Both the position numbers and the translations under genes were made by a program. DNA of 64,000 nucleotides from contig NZ_AQRC01000007.1 in NCBI RefSeq assembly GCF_000737065.1, forward strand, positions 1-64,000. The letters are read 5' to 3'. Below are positions 1 through 8,958 of this stretch, one piece after another (the stretch's first letter is position 1; every line of letters starts with the position of its first letter). Origin of the DNA: Thioclava atlantica. GTDB taxonomy: Bacteria; Pseudomonadota; Alphaproteobacteria; Rhodobacterales; Rhodobacteraceae. The notes beneath the pieces are model-generated. The model saw only the letters and a list, made by a program, of their open reading frames with translations. It was not told the DNA's origin and searched no databases.

Positions 1-2
1 GA

Positions 3-755
3 TATCCGGAACACCTGACCGGATGTTGTCGGAATGCCCGACCGGATGCGTCGGTGTGCGCAGTTGGACACACGCCTGCCTCGCTCGACGCTGCGATCCG
101 GGCGGCGAAATCCGAAGCTAGGCACAGTGGCCGAATGCTCGATGCACCGATGCTGCGGACGTTTCTGGGGCATGGGGAAGAGACATCGGGAGACCTGAAG
201 CGTATCGCCATGCACGAGGCTGGGCACGCTGTTGTCGCCGAACTTCTTCGTCCCGGCTCAGTTCGCAGGGTCCAAGTTTCGCCACTTCATGGCTTTATCG
301 AGCGTGCGCCCGCCCCCGTTTCGATGCTGCTTGCTGACATCGAAGACCAAGTCGTAGCACTCCTTGCCGGCCGAGCCGCAGAGCACGTCCTTCTCGGCAC
401 AGTGTCGAACGGATCCGGAGGTGGGGATCGATCTGACCTCGCGCATGCAACCGAACTCTGCATGGCTATCGAGCATAGATACGGAATGGGAAGCGACGGC
501 TTACTGTGGAGCCCTGAAGACGTTCTCACCGTTGGGAGCCCGCGCGCGCTTCGTTCGCACGTCCGAAAGCGGCTGGACACCGCATGGCAACGCGCATGCG
601 ATTTGGTTCGTGAGAATGTCCTAGCGGTGGAGAGGGTAGGAAATGCGCTTATCGGCGAACGCGAGCTTTGCGGCGAAACCCTTCACGAGCTCACTACTGA
701 AACAAGCGAGCCAGACAGACCAGAGCGCAAACAGGCTCGGCCTGGTGTTGAATAG
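3..755 (+). CDS. FtsH-like ATP-dependent zinc protease, 3' part (5' end outside window)
   Basis: The reading frame is open from the window edge, so this is the C-terminal part of a longer protein. A GTG at 54 could act as a start, but the residues before it continue naturally. The first ~50 residues resemble the end of an AAA lid (TPASLDAAIRAAKSEAR). The peptidase M41 zinc site HEAGH follows, then an SDLAHATELC segment that should supply the third zinc ligand. By family knowledge FtsH proteins unfold and degrade substrates using ATP; the ATPase core cannot be seen here. The C-terminus is polar and the protein looks like a divergent, accessory FtsH paralogue rather than the housekeeping membrane FtsH. 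It sits in the low-GC island next to an acetyltransferase, and no operon partner is visible. Confidence 0.8.
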   Translation, partial: YPEHLTGCCRNARPDASVCAVGHTPASLDAAIRAAKSEARHSGRMLDAPMLRTFLGHGEETSGDLKRIAMHEAGHAVVAELLRPGSVRRVQVSPLHGFIERAPAPVSMLLADIEDQVVALLAGRAAEHVLLGTVSNGSGGGDRSDLAHATELCMAIEHRYGMGSDGLLWSPEDVLTVGSPRALRSHVRKRLDTAWQRACDLVRENVLAVERVGNALIGERELCGETLHELTTETSEPDRPERKQARPGVE

Positions 756-1153
756 TCAGCGATCACCCAGAATGGGAAAGGTTGCCTAACAAGGCCGAGG
801 CCGGGTGGGACCCGTCCTATTTTTTGACCGGTTCGGCCCGAAAGAGACATTGATCCCAAGGCGGACCGCTACGGCGCAGCGTCACCGAACCGGTCATCTG
901 CCCTTTGCTCAGCAAACCGGTTCCGGCGGAGGTCAGCTGAGCGGACGCCACTGCCGTTCGCCTCTACCGCCTTGATGCTCGCTACCTGCGCATTTCCGCG
1001 TTTGGGCGCGTGGCCGGATCTGGGCGCGTTCGCGAACAATCCCGTTACACCAACCGACGTCGTGGAACTCCGCTGTGGGACCGCCTCAAAGTTGACATCG
1101 TGCAACAAGAACTGCACCCTCGAAAGTTGAAATGGGCCGACGAGGAGCCATGC
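756..1153. other. intergenic stretch with weak terminator-like hairpin
   Basis: No convincing gene is seen. A short stem CGGGT/ACCCG at 802-814 followed by a T-rich run (821-826) could end transcription of the upstream protease gene. Open frames crossing this stretch on the minus strand are shadows of the acetyltransferase. Confidence 0.35.
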
Positions 1154-1678
1154 ATGTCGGATGTTTCGGTTCGGATGGCAGAAGATCCTGGTGATTTCGA
1201 AGTTGCCCAGAGGTTGTGCCGGGAATGGCTGGATTGGCATTGGCGCCACTACCCGAGCGATTGGCCGCGCGGGGCCGACAACCCGATGGACCCCATGAAA
1301 TTCGAGGCGATTGTGCAGAGATTGCCAACGCTCCATGAGCGGCCCGGTGGCGGCATCATCATCGGGTCGGTGGATGGGCAAGCCGTTGGGTGCGTGATGT
1401 ATCGTGAAGCGACAAAGGAAGCAGGCCTCGCAGAGTTCAATCGGATGTTCGTGAGCGAGAGCGGCCGGGGCCACGGACTTGGGCAGAAGATGCTGGAGCA
1501 CATGTTTGAGCAGCTAATAGCAGACGGCTACCGCAAGGTATTTTTTTCCTCTGCAAATTGGCTGACTCACGCGAGAGCGATGTATGAAGCGGCCGGCTTC
1601 TCGGATATTCCGCATCCTACGGGTTTTCCGGACACATGGCGAAACCATGTCTACTTCATGGAGCGCACCCTCATTTAG
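1154..1678 (+). CDS. GNAT-family N-acetyltransferase
   Basis: A 174-residue protein with the GNAT fold. The acetyl-CoA binding segment (ESGRGHGLGQKML, about residues 98-110) fits the R/Q-x-x-G-x-G/A motif, and the C-terminal part has the usual ANWLTHARAMYEAAGF pattern. The ATG at 1154 is chosen because GAGGAG lies 6-7 bases upstream. The frame is open further upstream but that part has no family-like sequence. Such proteins transfer an acetyl group to small amines, antibiotics or protein termini; the substrate cannot be told. It stands alone, with about 350-400 bp of non-coding DNA on each side. Confidence 0.85.
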   Translation: MSDVSVRMAEDPGDFEVAQRLCREWLDWHWRHYPSDWPRGADNPMDPMKFEAIVQRLPTLHERPGGGIIIGSVDGQAVGCVMYREATKEAGLAEFNRMFVSESGRGHGLGQKMLEHMFEQLIADGYRKVFFSSANWLTHARAMYEAAGFSDIPHPTGFPDTWRNHVYFMERTLI

Positions 1679-2027
1679 CAGCTGCAGACCGGTCATTCGA
1701 CGCTGACCAGTCATCTGTGCGTTTCATCTGGATGTCCGCAAGGTCCCAAACCACCTGTTCATACCATCCGCAGCATTTGTCACTCTGGGCTTCTGCCTAG
1801 CGCCGCATTTTTTCCGCCGTTGTTCCGGCAGAGAAGGACCAACGGGGCAGAGAAGCCCGCCGCGCGGCGAAGATAGCAGGCGGACCTTTTTCTCCGAAGG
1901 TTCAGACCGCTTGAAATCGAGGCTACTGGTCGAACCGGGATGGCCGACGGCAGAGCGCAGGGGCGGGGTTTATCCTTGATGAGCTGGGTAAGCACGACGA
2001 AGACGCGTCCTCGGGCGCTGCGCGGGC
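1679..2027. other. non-coding stretch between convergent genes
   Basis: The region separates the acetyltransferase from the convergently oriented histidine kinase. I see no gene, RNA or repeat that can be supported. Confidence 0.5.
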
Positions 2028-3479
2028 TCAGTCGATCTGGATCGGCACCCGGAGTGTCACGCGATAGCCCGGGGCCGCATCGCCGGTGCTCATGGAGGCG
2101 CCGAGCTGGCCGACGAGGCCGTCGATGATGCGGGTGCCCAAGCCCTGTTCGGTGTCCTCGGCCTTGCCCGTGCCATTGTCGGCGACGTTGAGGACCAGAT
2201 CGCCGTCTTCCAAGGTCGTCACCACCTCGATCACCCCGTCCGAACGCCCCGCGAGCCCGTGCTTGATCGCGTTAGTTGCCAATTCATTCACGATCAGGGC
2301 GAGCGGGATGGCCTTGTCGGCGGGCAGGTCGACCGCGACCGGATTGCTTCGGACTTCCACGCCGGCGCTCCCGGCATCGCCTTCCGCGAGGTGGTCGCAT
2401 AGCTGCTGCAGGTAGTTCCCGAAGGCGACAGTCGATAACGCGTTCGAACGGTAGAGCATCTCATGCACGGAAGTGACCGCATAGACCCTGCGCGCCGCCC
2501 CTTCAAGCCGGGCGCGAACCTCGCCTTCTCCGGCCCTGCGGGCGTCCGTATTGAGAATGCTCGCCACCAGTTGGAGGCTATTCTTGATACGGTGATTCAC
2601 CTCGCCCAGCAGAGCTTCCATCTGCGCGAGCAACCGATCTCGGTGCTCCAGTGTCTCGGTCAGCTTTTCCTCCCGCTCCTTCGAGATGGAGACGTCGAGG
2701 CTGACAACCAGGAAGCGCGGCAGCGCATCGCGATGATCCCGCACGAGTTCGCCATGCGCGGCCAGCCAGCGCGTCGTGCCGTCCTCGAGGACCAGGCGGT
2801 GCGTGAACGACACGGAGGTATGGTCCGGGGCGTCGATTTCCCGCTCGAGGGTCGCGCGCACATCGGCGCGGTCATCGGGGTGGACACGTGCGAAGAATTC
2901 AGGCGCTGGTAGGGTGCCTTCGCGTTCCGGAAGCCCGAGCAGGGTTGAGAATGCCCGCGACATGTAGATCGTCTCGGTCTTGGGGTCGTATTCCCAGAAC
3001 GCGAGATCGTTGACCCGCTGGGCCGACCGAAGTCGGATCGCCTGATCGCGGCGGAGGGTCACCTCTTCGGTGACGTCCCGGACATGATGGATGAGCGCCA
3101 CGACCTCGCCGTCGCGCAGGACAGGCGTGTTCAACGGCTTCCAATAATGCTCCTCGAAGCCGCCCCGGCCATCTCGAAGCTGAATGTCATATTTCTGAAC
3201 CGCCATCGCGTGCGGGCGGCCGGTCGAGCGCGCGGTTTCCAGCGACGCGCGCAGGTTGCGCACCCCGTCGGCGGTCGGATCCTCGGGATTGTCGGGAAAC
3301 GCGTCGAACAGGGGGACGCCGACGAGGTCCTCCCGCCGGTTGCGGGTCAGGTTCAGGTATTCCTGATTGACGTCGATGATGTTGAATTGCGGGTCGAGGA
3401 TCAGATACCCGTGCGGGGCGGCCTCGAACACGGCATCGCGCAGAAACTCGGTTCTCAGCTCTTCCGAAGTCTCAGTCAT
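2028..3479 (-). CDS. PAS-PAS sensor histidine kinase, HisKA_2/HWE-like
   Basis: A 483-residue predicted soluble sensor kinase. Two PAS domains (about residues 15-145 and 160-280) precede a HisKA_2-type phosphoacceptor box with EVNHRIKNSLQLV near residue 300, and a HATPase domain with N-box VNELATNAIKHGL. No membrane segment is visible, so it probably senses a cytoplasmic signal such as redox state, light or a ligand; the PAS cofactor is not evident. The ATG at 3479 is preceded by GGGGGA four bases away, which is better than an upstream ATG at 3602. No response regulator gene is adjacent, so the partner is encoded elsewhere. Kinases of this class often act in the general stress response of alphaproteobacteria; that role is only an inference here. 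Confidence 0.88.
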   Translation of the reverse strand: MTETSEELRTEFLRDAVFEAAPHGYLILDPQFNIIDVNQEYLNLTRNRREDLVGVPLFDAFPDNPEDPTADGVRNLRASLETARSTGRPHAMAVQKYDIQLRDGRGGFEEHYWKPLNTPVLRDGEVVALIHHVRDVTEEVTLRRDQAIRLRSAQRVNDLAFWEYDPKTETIYMSRAFSTLLGLPEREGTLPAPEFFARVHPDDRADVRATLEREIDAPDHTSVSFTHRLVLEDGTTRWLAAHGELVRDHRDALPRFLVVSLDVSISKEREEKLTETLEHRDRLLAQMEALLGEVNHRIKNSLQLVASILNTDARRAGEGEVRARLEGAARRVYAVTSVHEMLYRSNALSTVAFGNYLQQLCDHLAEGDAGSAGVEVRSNPVAVDLPADKAIPLALIVNELATNAIKHGLAGRSDGVIEVVTTLEDGDLVLNVADNGTGKAEDTEQGLGTRIIDGLVGQLGASMSTGDAAPGYRVTLRVPIQID

Positions 3480-3645
3480 ATCGTCCCCCAATGCATGCCT
3501 TGCGAATATTGGACGCTGTTCTCCGGACCTCTTTAGAGGCGCCGCTTTAATAACTTTCAGGCGAGGGGCATGCTTTCGCATGCGCTCCGCCGAAGCTCGC
3601 AAATCTGTCCGCCTGCATCTGAAGCAGCCCCTCCCGTTGCGCGAG

Positions 3646-3921
3646 CTATGATCGCAGCATACAGCCTACCACGTGTGCGGCAACCGCAGAGCGATACTCA
3701 GCGACAAGGTCGGGCACCGGCATCTCTCCGGTGAGCGCCTCGCAGGCTTGAACACCTCCAAGCGGCAACTCTGCAAGACTTGCGATCTCTTCCTAGCTTA
3801 GGTTGGCTGCGTCGCGCAGAACACCGAGTTCCATCGCGAGATCGATCTTGACCGGAAACTCAGCCTCGCGCTCCGCGATCTCCGGGCGCACCTCTAGCAT
3901 TTTTTCGCGAAAGTTCTCCAT
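3646..3921 (-). pseudogene. small HTH (Xre-like) protein broken by an in-frame TAG
   Basis: Read on the minus strand from an ATG at 3921 with GAGAGA just upstream, this frame gives 91 codons ending in TAG at 3646. Codon 43 (3795-3793) is TAG in the context NLS-stop-EEIASLAELP. A glutamine (CAG) fits there, since LSQEEIA is a common first-helix pattern of Xre-type HTH proteins, so a single C-to-T change explains the break. The frame on both sides of the stop reads as one protein. It was probably a small DNA-binding protein or antitoxin; no toxin gene is recognisable beside it. Amber readthrough is possible but unsupported. Confidence 0.5.
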
Positions 3922-4196
3922 CTGTCTCTCAGAGCATGGTTCGGGTATTTGTGGGAGCTTCGAGTTGTCAGGCTTGGGGGCGATCGGCCCAGAGCTGCCG
4001 CTGAAGTTGACGCCAAATGCTGCGATGCAGCTTCCCCAAAGTGGACGTCCACCACTTAAGCCAAGGCGCGTTGGTTCAGGGCAACCATGATGGGTCGCAA
4101 TATCGTAACCGTCATTCCCGCTTATCGGTTGCTAGACTGAGTACAGGTGAACGTGACTCGTAGGAGTATCGGGACAAACAACAGTCCTGCGGGCGC

Positions 4197-5342
4197 TCAT
4201 TCGCCGTCGACGATATTATGCTCCTCCGGTAGATTTCCCGGTTTCCGACCTCCTTCGAAAACCGAATGATGGATGCACGAGCCTGAAGGGATGCGCCGAG
4301 GTTCCATTCTCGGAATGATCCACCCAAAGACGTCACGCCTCTTGGAGTCCGAAGGCTTTCTCCGCGGAACGAATTCCAGCAGACGCCAGCCAACGCTCAT
4401 GGAGTCATGCTCGTCCGAGGTCGGATCCGGACCAACGTATTGTCCGTGATCGGCCTTTCCGAGAACCAGTTCATTTACGGTTCGTGTCTTGTAAAGCAGG
4501 CCAAAGTCTTTCGTTTCTTCGATCATCCAATGTAGGGGGATCTTGGCCAACCCAGCCTCCTCCTCCGGATACCCGCCTCCGATATCGCCGTGAACACCGG
4601 CAAACCACACTTCCTTGAAATCTTGCGGCGTTCCGTCAGTATCATCAAATCTGTTCGCGCTGAATGTTTGACCCTCGCTCCAAAGCTGAGGCCTGAACAT
4701 CGTTCGTCGATCGGAAATAGCCACGGCATGACGCACTGCCTCAACGGAGGAATTGTTGCGGGTATGGGCATGGCTGCGCAGGCGAGGCAGAGTGCGACCG
4801 CTCTCGATGACAGATGCGACAGTATCAAAAAGTCCGAGCAGTCGTACGGGTGGACGGTCCGGTCGCATGATCCTCTCGAACAGACGCATTTCGGCGAAGG
4901 CATCCTCGCCGCTGGAGCCAATGCGCTTGTAGGCCCTGTAAGCGTAGTCGAGAAGATTAAGGTTCCTCGCTTCCATCAAACCGAACGTGTGAATGAAACC
5001 CGACAGGACGCGGGCCGAGTACGCACCGCGCGAGAACCCGAAAATGTAAATCCTATCGCGCTCCCCGCCATCGTTGCGCTCGTAGTTCTCGACAAGAAAT
5101 TGATAGGCTTCCTTCACATTGGCATCGAGCCCCCACCCCGTTGCCATTCCCCAGATCTCAACCGCCTTTCGCCAAAGATGAGACCAGGCCCCTTCAGCGC
5201 CGAAGGTTCCCACGCCTGGATCATAGTAAACGAGCTGCTCTTCGTTCTTCTTCAGCGTCCCATATAACCGAAGGATGTTGGTCCGATCAGCTGATATTTC
5301 ATTTGATGTGCCGTCGAGCAGAATGACGATATTCTTTGGCAT
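4197..5342 (-). CDS. DUF2235 alpha/beta-hydrolase (phospholipase-like), third gene of ATPase-HNH operon
   Basis: A 381-residue protein matching the DUF2235 family from end to end: N-terminal IVILLDGTSNE, the nucleophile elbow GFSRGAYSAR (about residues 101-110), and a C-terminal NLP-containing tail. DUF2235 proteins are serine hydrolases, and some are type VI secretion lipase effectors (Tle). There is no signal peptide or T6SS gene here. The ATG at 5342 lies 9 bases after the HNH stop, with GAGGA overlapping that stop codon, so it is very likely translated from the same mRNA as the ATPase and HNH genes. This position suggests an enzymatic effector or accessory role in that system, which is an inference. 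Confidence 0.82.
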   Translation of the reverse strand: MPKNIVILLDGTSNEISADRTNILRLYGTLKKNEEQLVYYDPGVGTFGAEGAWSHLWRKAVEIWGMATGWGLDANVKEAYQFLVENYERNDGGERDRIYIFGFSRGAYSARVLSGFIHTFGLMEARNLNLLDYAYRAYKRIGSSGEDAFAEMRLFERIMRPDRPPVRLLGLFDTVASVIESGRTLPRLRSHAHTRNNSSVEAVRHAVAISDRRTMFRPQLWSEGQTFSANRFDDTDGTPQDFKEVWFAGVHGDIGGGYPEEEAGLAKIPLHWMIEETKDFGLLYKTRTVNELVLGKADHGQYVGPDPTSDEHDSMSVGWRLLEFVPRRKPSDSKRRDVFGWIIPRMEPRRIPSGSCIHHSVFEGGRKPGNLPEEHNIVDGE

Positions 5343-5351
5343 ATGCGTTCC

Positions 5352-6302
5352 TCATACTACCGCTTCGAGCCGTTCTTGAAACTCGCGCATCCAGGACTGC
5401 GCCATGGCGGAGTAGGGCTGATCTTCGGCACACATCTCTATCAGCTCGACAAGCGTTCGGTCCCCGAACCCGTCCACCTGCACCCCCGCGCGTTTGATGT
5501 CCGGGTCTGCACTCCCCTTCAACTTTTCAGCCAGGAGTTTCAGATCGATTGCGAGATCGGCCAGAAATTCCAGCCGACGAAGAAGGCGCGTGCGGGCTTG
5601 TACGAGCCTCAGACGATTGAGGCCATAGACATGAACCGACGTGGCACCCTTCGAACTCAAGCCGTCCGCACCCGTAAAGTCCGGATCGCCGGCGAGTTCA
5701 TTGGCTAGGACGAAGGAGACAGGCCTCTCTCTGTCAAAGAAGTATCTGATATGAAGTTTCGGGTCGTCCTCGCACGGGTTCAACAGAAGCGCCTTCTCGG
5801 CCGTTATCTGGTCGGTGCGCTTCGAAGCACGAACGCCCGTCTCTGCGAGCGGAAAACTGTCCTTCTTTCCTGATCCGACGGTGGCCGATGCCGAATACCC
5901 AGCCGTTTCCTCCAGCAGTCGCACTTGGGACGTATCCCCTTTAGGGGTGACCTGGTTCCGCTTTCGATTGCAATCGATGCAACTTGGAAGCAGGTTCTCC
6001 CACACCATCGCCAGCCACCAGTAGCCCCTGTGGTCGCTTTCGCCAGCCACGGCGCCCTTGGGACGGAAGTGTTCAACGTCGAGCGGCTGAGAACTCGCAT
6101 AGAAGGTTTCACAGTAGGCACACTTGCCATGAAACATCTTTTCGAGCGCGTCTTTGACAGACTTGAGCTTGTAGCGCTTGAAGTCAAAGCTCTCTGGGTT
6201 TGCAGGATTGCCTTCGAAGTGCGTAATCGCATCAAGAAGCTCCTGACCGCCCTTCTCACTCAGATCCTCGGGCGCAGCTTCTGTTCGATCGACCTTTCTC
6301 AT
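5352..6302 (-). CDS. HNH endonuclease, PtuB/TIGR02646-like
   Basis: A 316-residue protein with a full HNH/zinc-finger core: CAYC at 61-64, VEHFRPK with His78, and PSCIDCN with the second CxxC at 108-111. This arrangement is characteristic of the HNH family that contains PtuB of the Septu system and the effector of retron Ec78. The start ATG at 6302 overlaps the ATPase stop (ATGA), showing tight coupling. By analogy it would cleave nucleic acid when triggered by the partner ATPase. The C-terminal half (about 170-316) has no motif I recognise. Septu homology is a family-level reading by eye, not an alignment. Confidence 0.82.
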   Translation of the reverse strand: MRKVDRTEAAPEDLSEKGGQELLDAITHFEGNPANPESFDFKRYKLKSVKDALEKMFHGKCAYCETFYASSQPLDVEHFRPKGAVAGESDHRGYWWLAMVWENLLPSCIDCNRKRNQVTPKGDTSQVRLLEETAGYSASATVGSGKKDSFPLAETGVRASKRTDQITAEKALLLNPCEDDPKLHIRYFFDRERPVSFVLANELAGDPDFTGADGLSSKGATSVHVYGLNRLRLVQARTRLLRRLEFLADLAIDLKLLAEKLKGSADPDIKRAGVQVDGFGDRTLVELIEMCAEDQPYSAMAQSWMREFQERLEAVV

Positions 6303-8542
6303 CCGACGCTCCGCAAGGCTTCGAGAATGGATTGGCGGGTTTCGTCTCGCAGCTGCCGCAACTTTTCGTCGCTGGCGTCGCGACGCTCACGCAGGAAAGT
6401 CGCTATCGCCTCCTGGACCAGTCTCTGGACTTCCGTGTGGCCAATCGGCAGATCAGCAGAGAGTTCCGTAAGATAAGCAGACAGCTCCGGATCATCCGAA
6501 GGTTTGGTACCCTTGGCCAAACGGTCCTCCATTTCCGCCGCGCGCCGTTCCGCGGCGAGGCTTTCTGTTGTTCGCATCTGGAAGAAATCGGCGGTCAAAA
6601 GCTGCTCCACTGTCCAGTTCTCGTTGTCGGGCAGATCGACGAGGCTATGTGTAAATACTGGAAGGTCGGTGCGGGCCTGATCGCCGGATATCCGCTCCAG
6701 CACCATAACTTCGCCTTTCTTCATACCTCTAAGACAAAGCGGATCATGCGACGTCGCAATGAATGTGACACCCGGCAACGCCTTTCTCAAACCGGTCATG
6801 ATCGACATTTTCCAGCGAGGATGAAGGTGGGCCTCGACCTCGTCGACCAAGACGAGTGCCGTCGCTCCATCGAGGGACTCAAAGCCCGGGTTCACCCGCG
6901 GGTCCATCAATCCCTGCATGATGTCGCAGAGCATGGCGAGCACGGCGCGAAATCCGGATGACACCAGCTCAATGGGTGTTCTGAGGGGACTTTCCTGCTC
7001 CTTGCCGGACGGCTCTGCGACGACGAAAATCTTACCATCACTTCGCTCAAGGACTTCGAACGCACCCTCGATACTGAAGACCTCTCGCAGGGCACGTACC
7101 ACCATATCGAAGTTCGCATCATCCAATTTGAGCAACCAACGTTCCGGATTGGAGAGGAGCTCGTCTGAATGAAAGAGCGACCTCACGTGCTTGTGGACCG
7201 CGAAGTTGCGCTCGCCTTTCAGGAATTGCCTGTAGGCGCCGTACGCAAAAATGGGTAGATGAACTGAGCCGCTTTGCGTCATGTGGCCGCCCTCTCCGCG
7301 CGACAACATGAGCGATATGGGCGGTTGCTCAGTAAACTCTGCCGATATCTCGGCATTGGGCGGCGCCGCCTGATCGGGTGCCCCAAGATATTTTGGATCG
7401 AGCACGGCGTTCGAGACTGGAAAACGCATTCTTGTCCGCGCAGCCGCCGGCATGATCGCTAGGGCAACAGCTTCCAGAATTGTGCTCTTGCCCGTAGCAT
7501 TCTCGCCCAGAATCAGCAGTGCCGGTGCAGGCTGATTTGGTTCCGATGGCGGCAGATCGAAGTCAATTTGTTCGAGTGACTTGAAATTGCGTATCGACAC
7601 CGATCGCAGCGATGCCGGTTTACCACGAAGTTCGAACAATGGGGCCGCAGCCTCTTCGTTGTCCCCACGCGTGTCGATGCTTTCAATCGCAGCACGGAAC
7701 CGATGGATTCCGTCGTCCGTTCGAGCAAGCGCTGCGATCTGACCGCGCCGGTCGCGGGACGCACGACGGCCCAACGCTTCATGAAGAACCTCGCGTAGGA
7801 ACAGATCACAGGCGCCCTCGTGTCCAAAATCTGTCGGATCTGGCCTTTCGGTCTCGCGCCGTAACTGGAGTTCTGTTTGTTGGATCGAGTGTCTAATTGC
7901 GCGTTCGCGGCTTTCTTGGAGCTCAGTCCGATCGAGTCGGAAATGCCGGATTGTCTCGTGACCGCGTCGACTGAGACCAACGACCTCGCCGGTTGAGCGA
8001 AAAAATAGACTTCTCCAAAGTTGTTTGTCCTTGCAGGGATCGAGAAGCACGTGTCGTTCTTCCAACGGATAGTCCGGCCAACGCCCATCGTTGCGCTCGA
8101 CAAAGCTCTCCAGCATCTGAAGGTCAGGTATGTTTGTCCGTCGCCCATTTACCGGAAAGAAGCTTGGGTTCTCTGGCCTACAGCCATGGCAAATAGGGTA
8201 AAGGTTTTCCCAGGCTTCCGCGAGCCAAGCATAATACAGGTGAGACGCGCTGGCATCTTCGACCGGTTCGGCATTTGCACTTGGTCGAAAACGATAGATC
8301 AAGGGCTCGGTGAGAGGTCTTTCGCAGAACGCACATCTGCTCTTGAAAAGTGTCTCCAAAGCATTCCGAACATCCTCACTTGTGCTCGGCCCCTTGGGAT
8401 CAAGAACAGATTCGAGGCGCGTTTGATGCAATTTTCGGACATCCTGGCGGAACATTTCCAACAAATTGCGACGTGCTTCATGTGCGGTTGGGCGAGAGAA
8501 CGCTGCCGGGACAGAGATGGCATTACGATCGACAAACCTCAC
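6299..8542 (-). CDS. SMC/ABC-like ATPase with N-terminal degenerate HNH domain, PtuA-like
   Basis: A 747-residue protein. Residues 1-130 look like the TIGR02646 HNH region: MRFVDRNAI start, CAFC at 70-73 and CHGC at 118-121. The expected E-H-F-R-P-K is Y-R-F-R-P-S, so the catalytic His is Arg84. A P-loop ATPase follows: RNFKSLEQIDF, Walker A GENATGKST (346-354), then LVDEVEAHLHP (Walker B) and a TSHDP switch histidine. This is the OLD/PtuA type of defence ATPase. The start is GTG at 8542 with AAAGGA about 8 bases upstream. It is the first gene of the operon with the intact HNH gene. The substituted HNH domain may be structural, holding the partner nuclease. Confidence 0.8.
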   Translation of the reverse strand: MRFVDRNAISVPAAFSRPTAHEARRNLLEMFRQDVRKLHQTRLESVLDPKGPSTSEDVRNALETLFKSRCAFCERPLTEPLIYRFRPSANAEPVEDASASHLYYAWLAEAWENLYPICHGCRPENPSFFPVNGRRTNIPDLQMLESFVERNDGRWPDYPLEERHVLLDPCKDKQLWRSLFFRSTGEVVGLSRRGHETIRHFRLDRTELQESRERAIRHSIQQTELQLRRETERPDPTDFGHEGACDLFLREVLHEALGRRASRDRRGQIAALARTDDGIHRFRAAIESIDTRGDNEEAAAPLFELRGKPASLRSVSIRNFKSLEQIDFDLPPSEPNQPAPALLILGENATGKSTILEAVALAIMPAAARTRMRFPVSNAVLDPKYLGAPDQAAPPNAEISAEFTEQPPISLMLSRGEGGHMTQSGSVHLPIFAYGAYRQFLKGERNFAVHKHVRSLFHSDELLSNPERWLLKLDDANFDMVVRALREVFSIEGAFEVLERSDGKIFVVAEPSGKEQESPLRTPIELVSSGFRAVLAMLCDIMQGLMDPRVNPGFESLDGATALVLVDEVEAHLHPRWKMSIMTGLRKALPGVTFIATSHDPLCLRGMKKGEVMVLERISGDQARTDLPVFTHSLVDLPDNENWTVEQLLTADFFQMRTTESLAAERRAAEMEDRLAKGTKPSDDPELSAYLTELSADLPIGHTEVQRLVQEAIATFLRERRDASDEKLRQLRDETRQSILEALRSVG

Positions 8543-8695
8543 ATTGAAATCCTTTCGGCGTGCGGGGTCCTGGAGCAGCTCCTGACCGGACAGAACGAGT
8601 GCGTCGAATGCCAGTGTCGGTAATTGGCATGCGTTGAACCAGCAAAAAAATAGTTTCTGAAGACGCGCGTAGCTTCACATCTGCAAGTCACACTG

Positions 8696-8908
8696 TCAAA
8701 ATCGGTCCTGACCAAGTCCGAAGATGTTCCACTCCGGCGGATTGGACGGCCTGGTTGCCGTTCGCGTGTGCCATTTCGCATACGCAAATTGAGGTGCCCC
8801 TAGATTTGTAGACACTTTGCTCGCTAACTTTGAGGCAAGAAGGCCGACAGCCTCGTCTTCCAACGCATGATTGCGATCGCGCTTGGGTAAATCATCGAAC
8901 GACTTCAT
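8696..8908 (-). CDS. small hypothetical ORF, possible DUF4365-like remnant
   Basis: A 70-residue frame between the helicase and the ATPase operon. Its start FDDLPKRDRNHALEDEA resembles the opening of DUF4365-type proteins, but those continue for 100 or more residues and this frame ends early, with no further match visible. It has no clear ribosome binding site. It may be a truncated remnant or not a gene. The rest of the 8543-8958 interval holds only the leader of the ATPase operon. Confidence 0.25.
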   Translation of the reverse strand: MKSFDDLPKRDRNHALEDEAVGLLASKLASKVSTNLGAPQFAYAKWHTRTATRPSNPPEWNIFGLGQDRF

Positions 8909-8958
8909 CTCATATCATCTACCCGTTCCGCTAACGGTGCGCAGAGGCCTGCCGTCTT

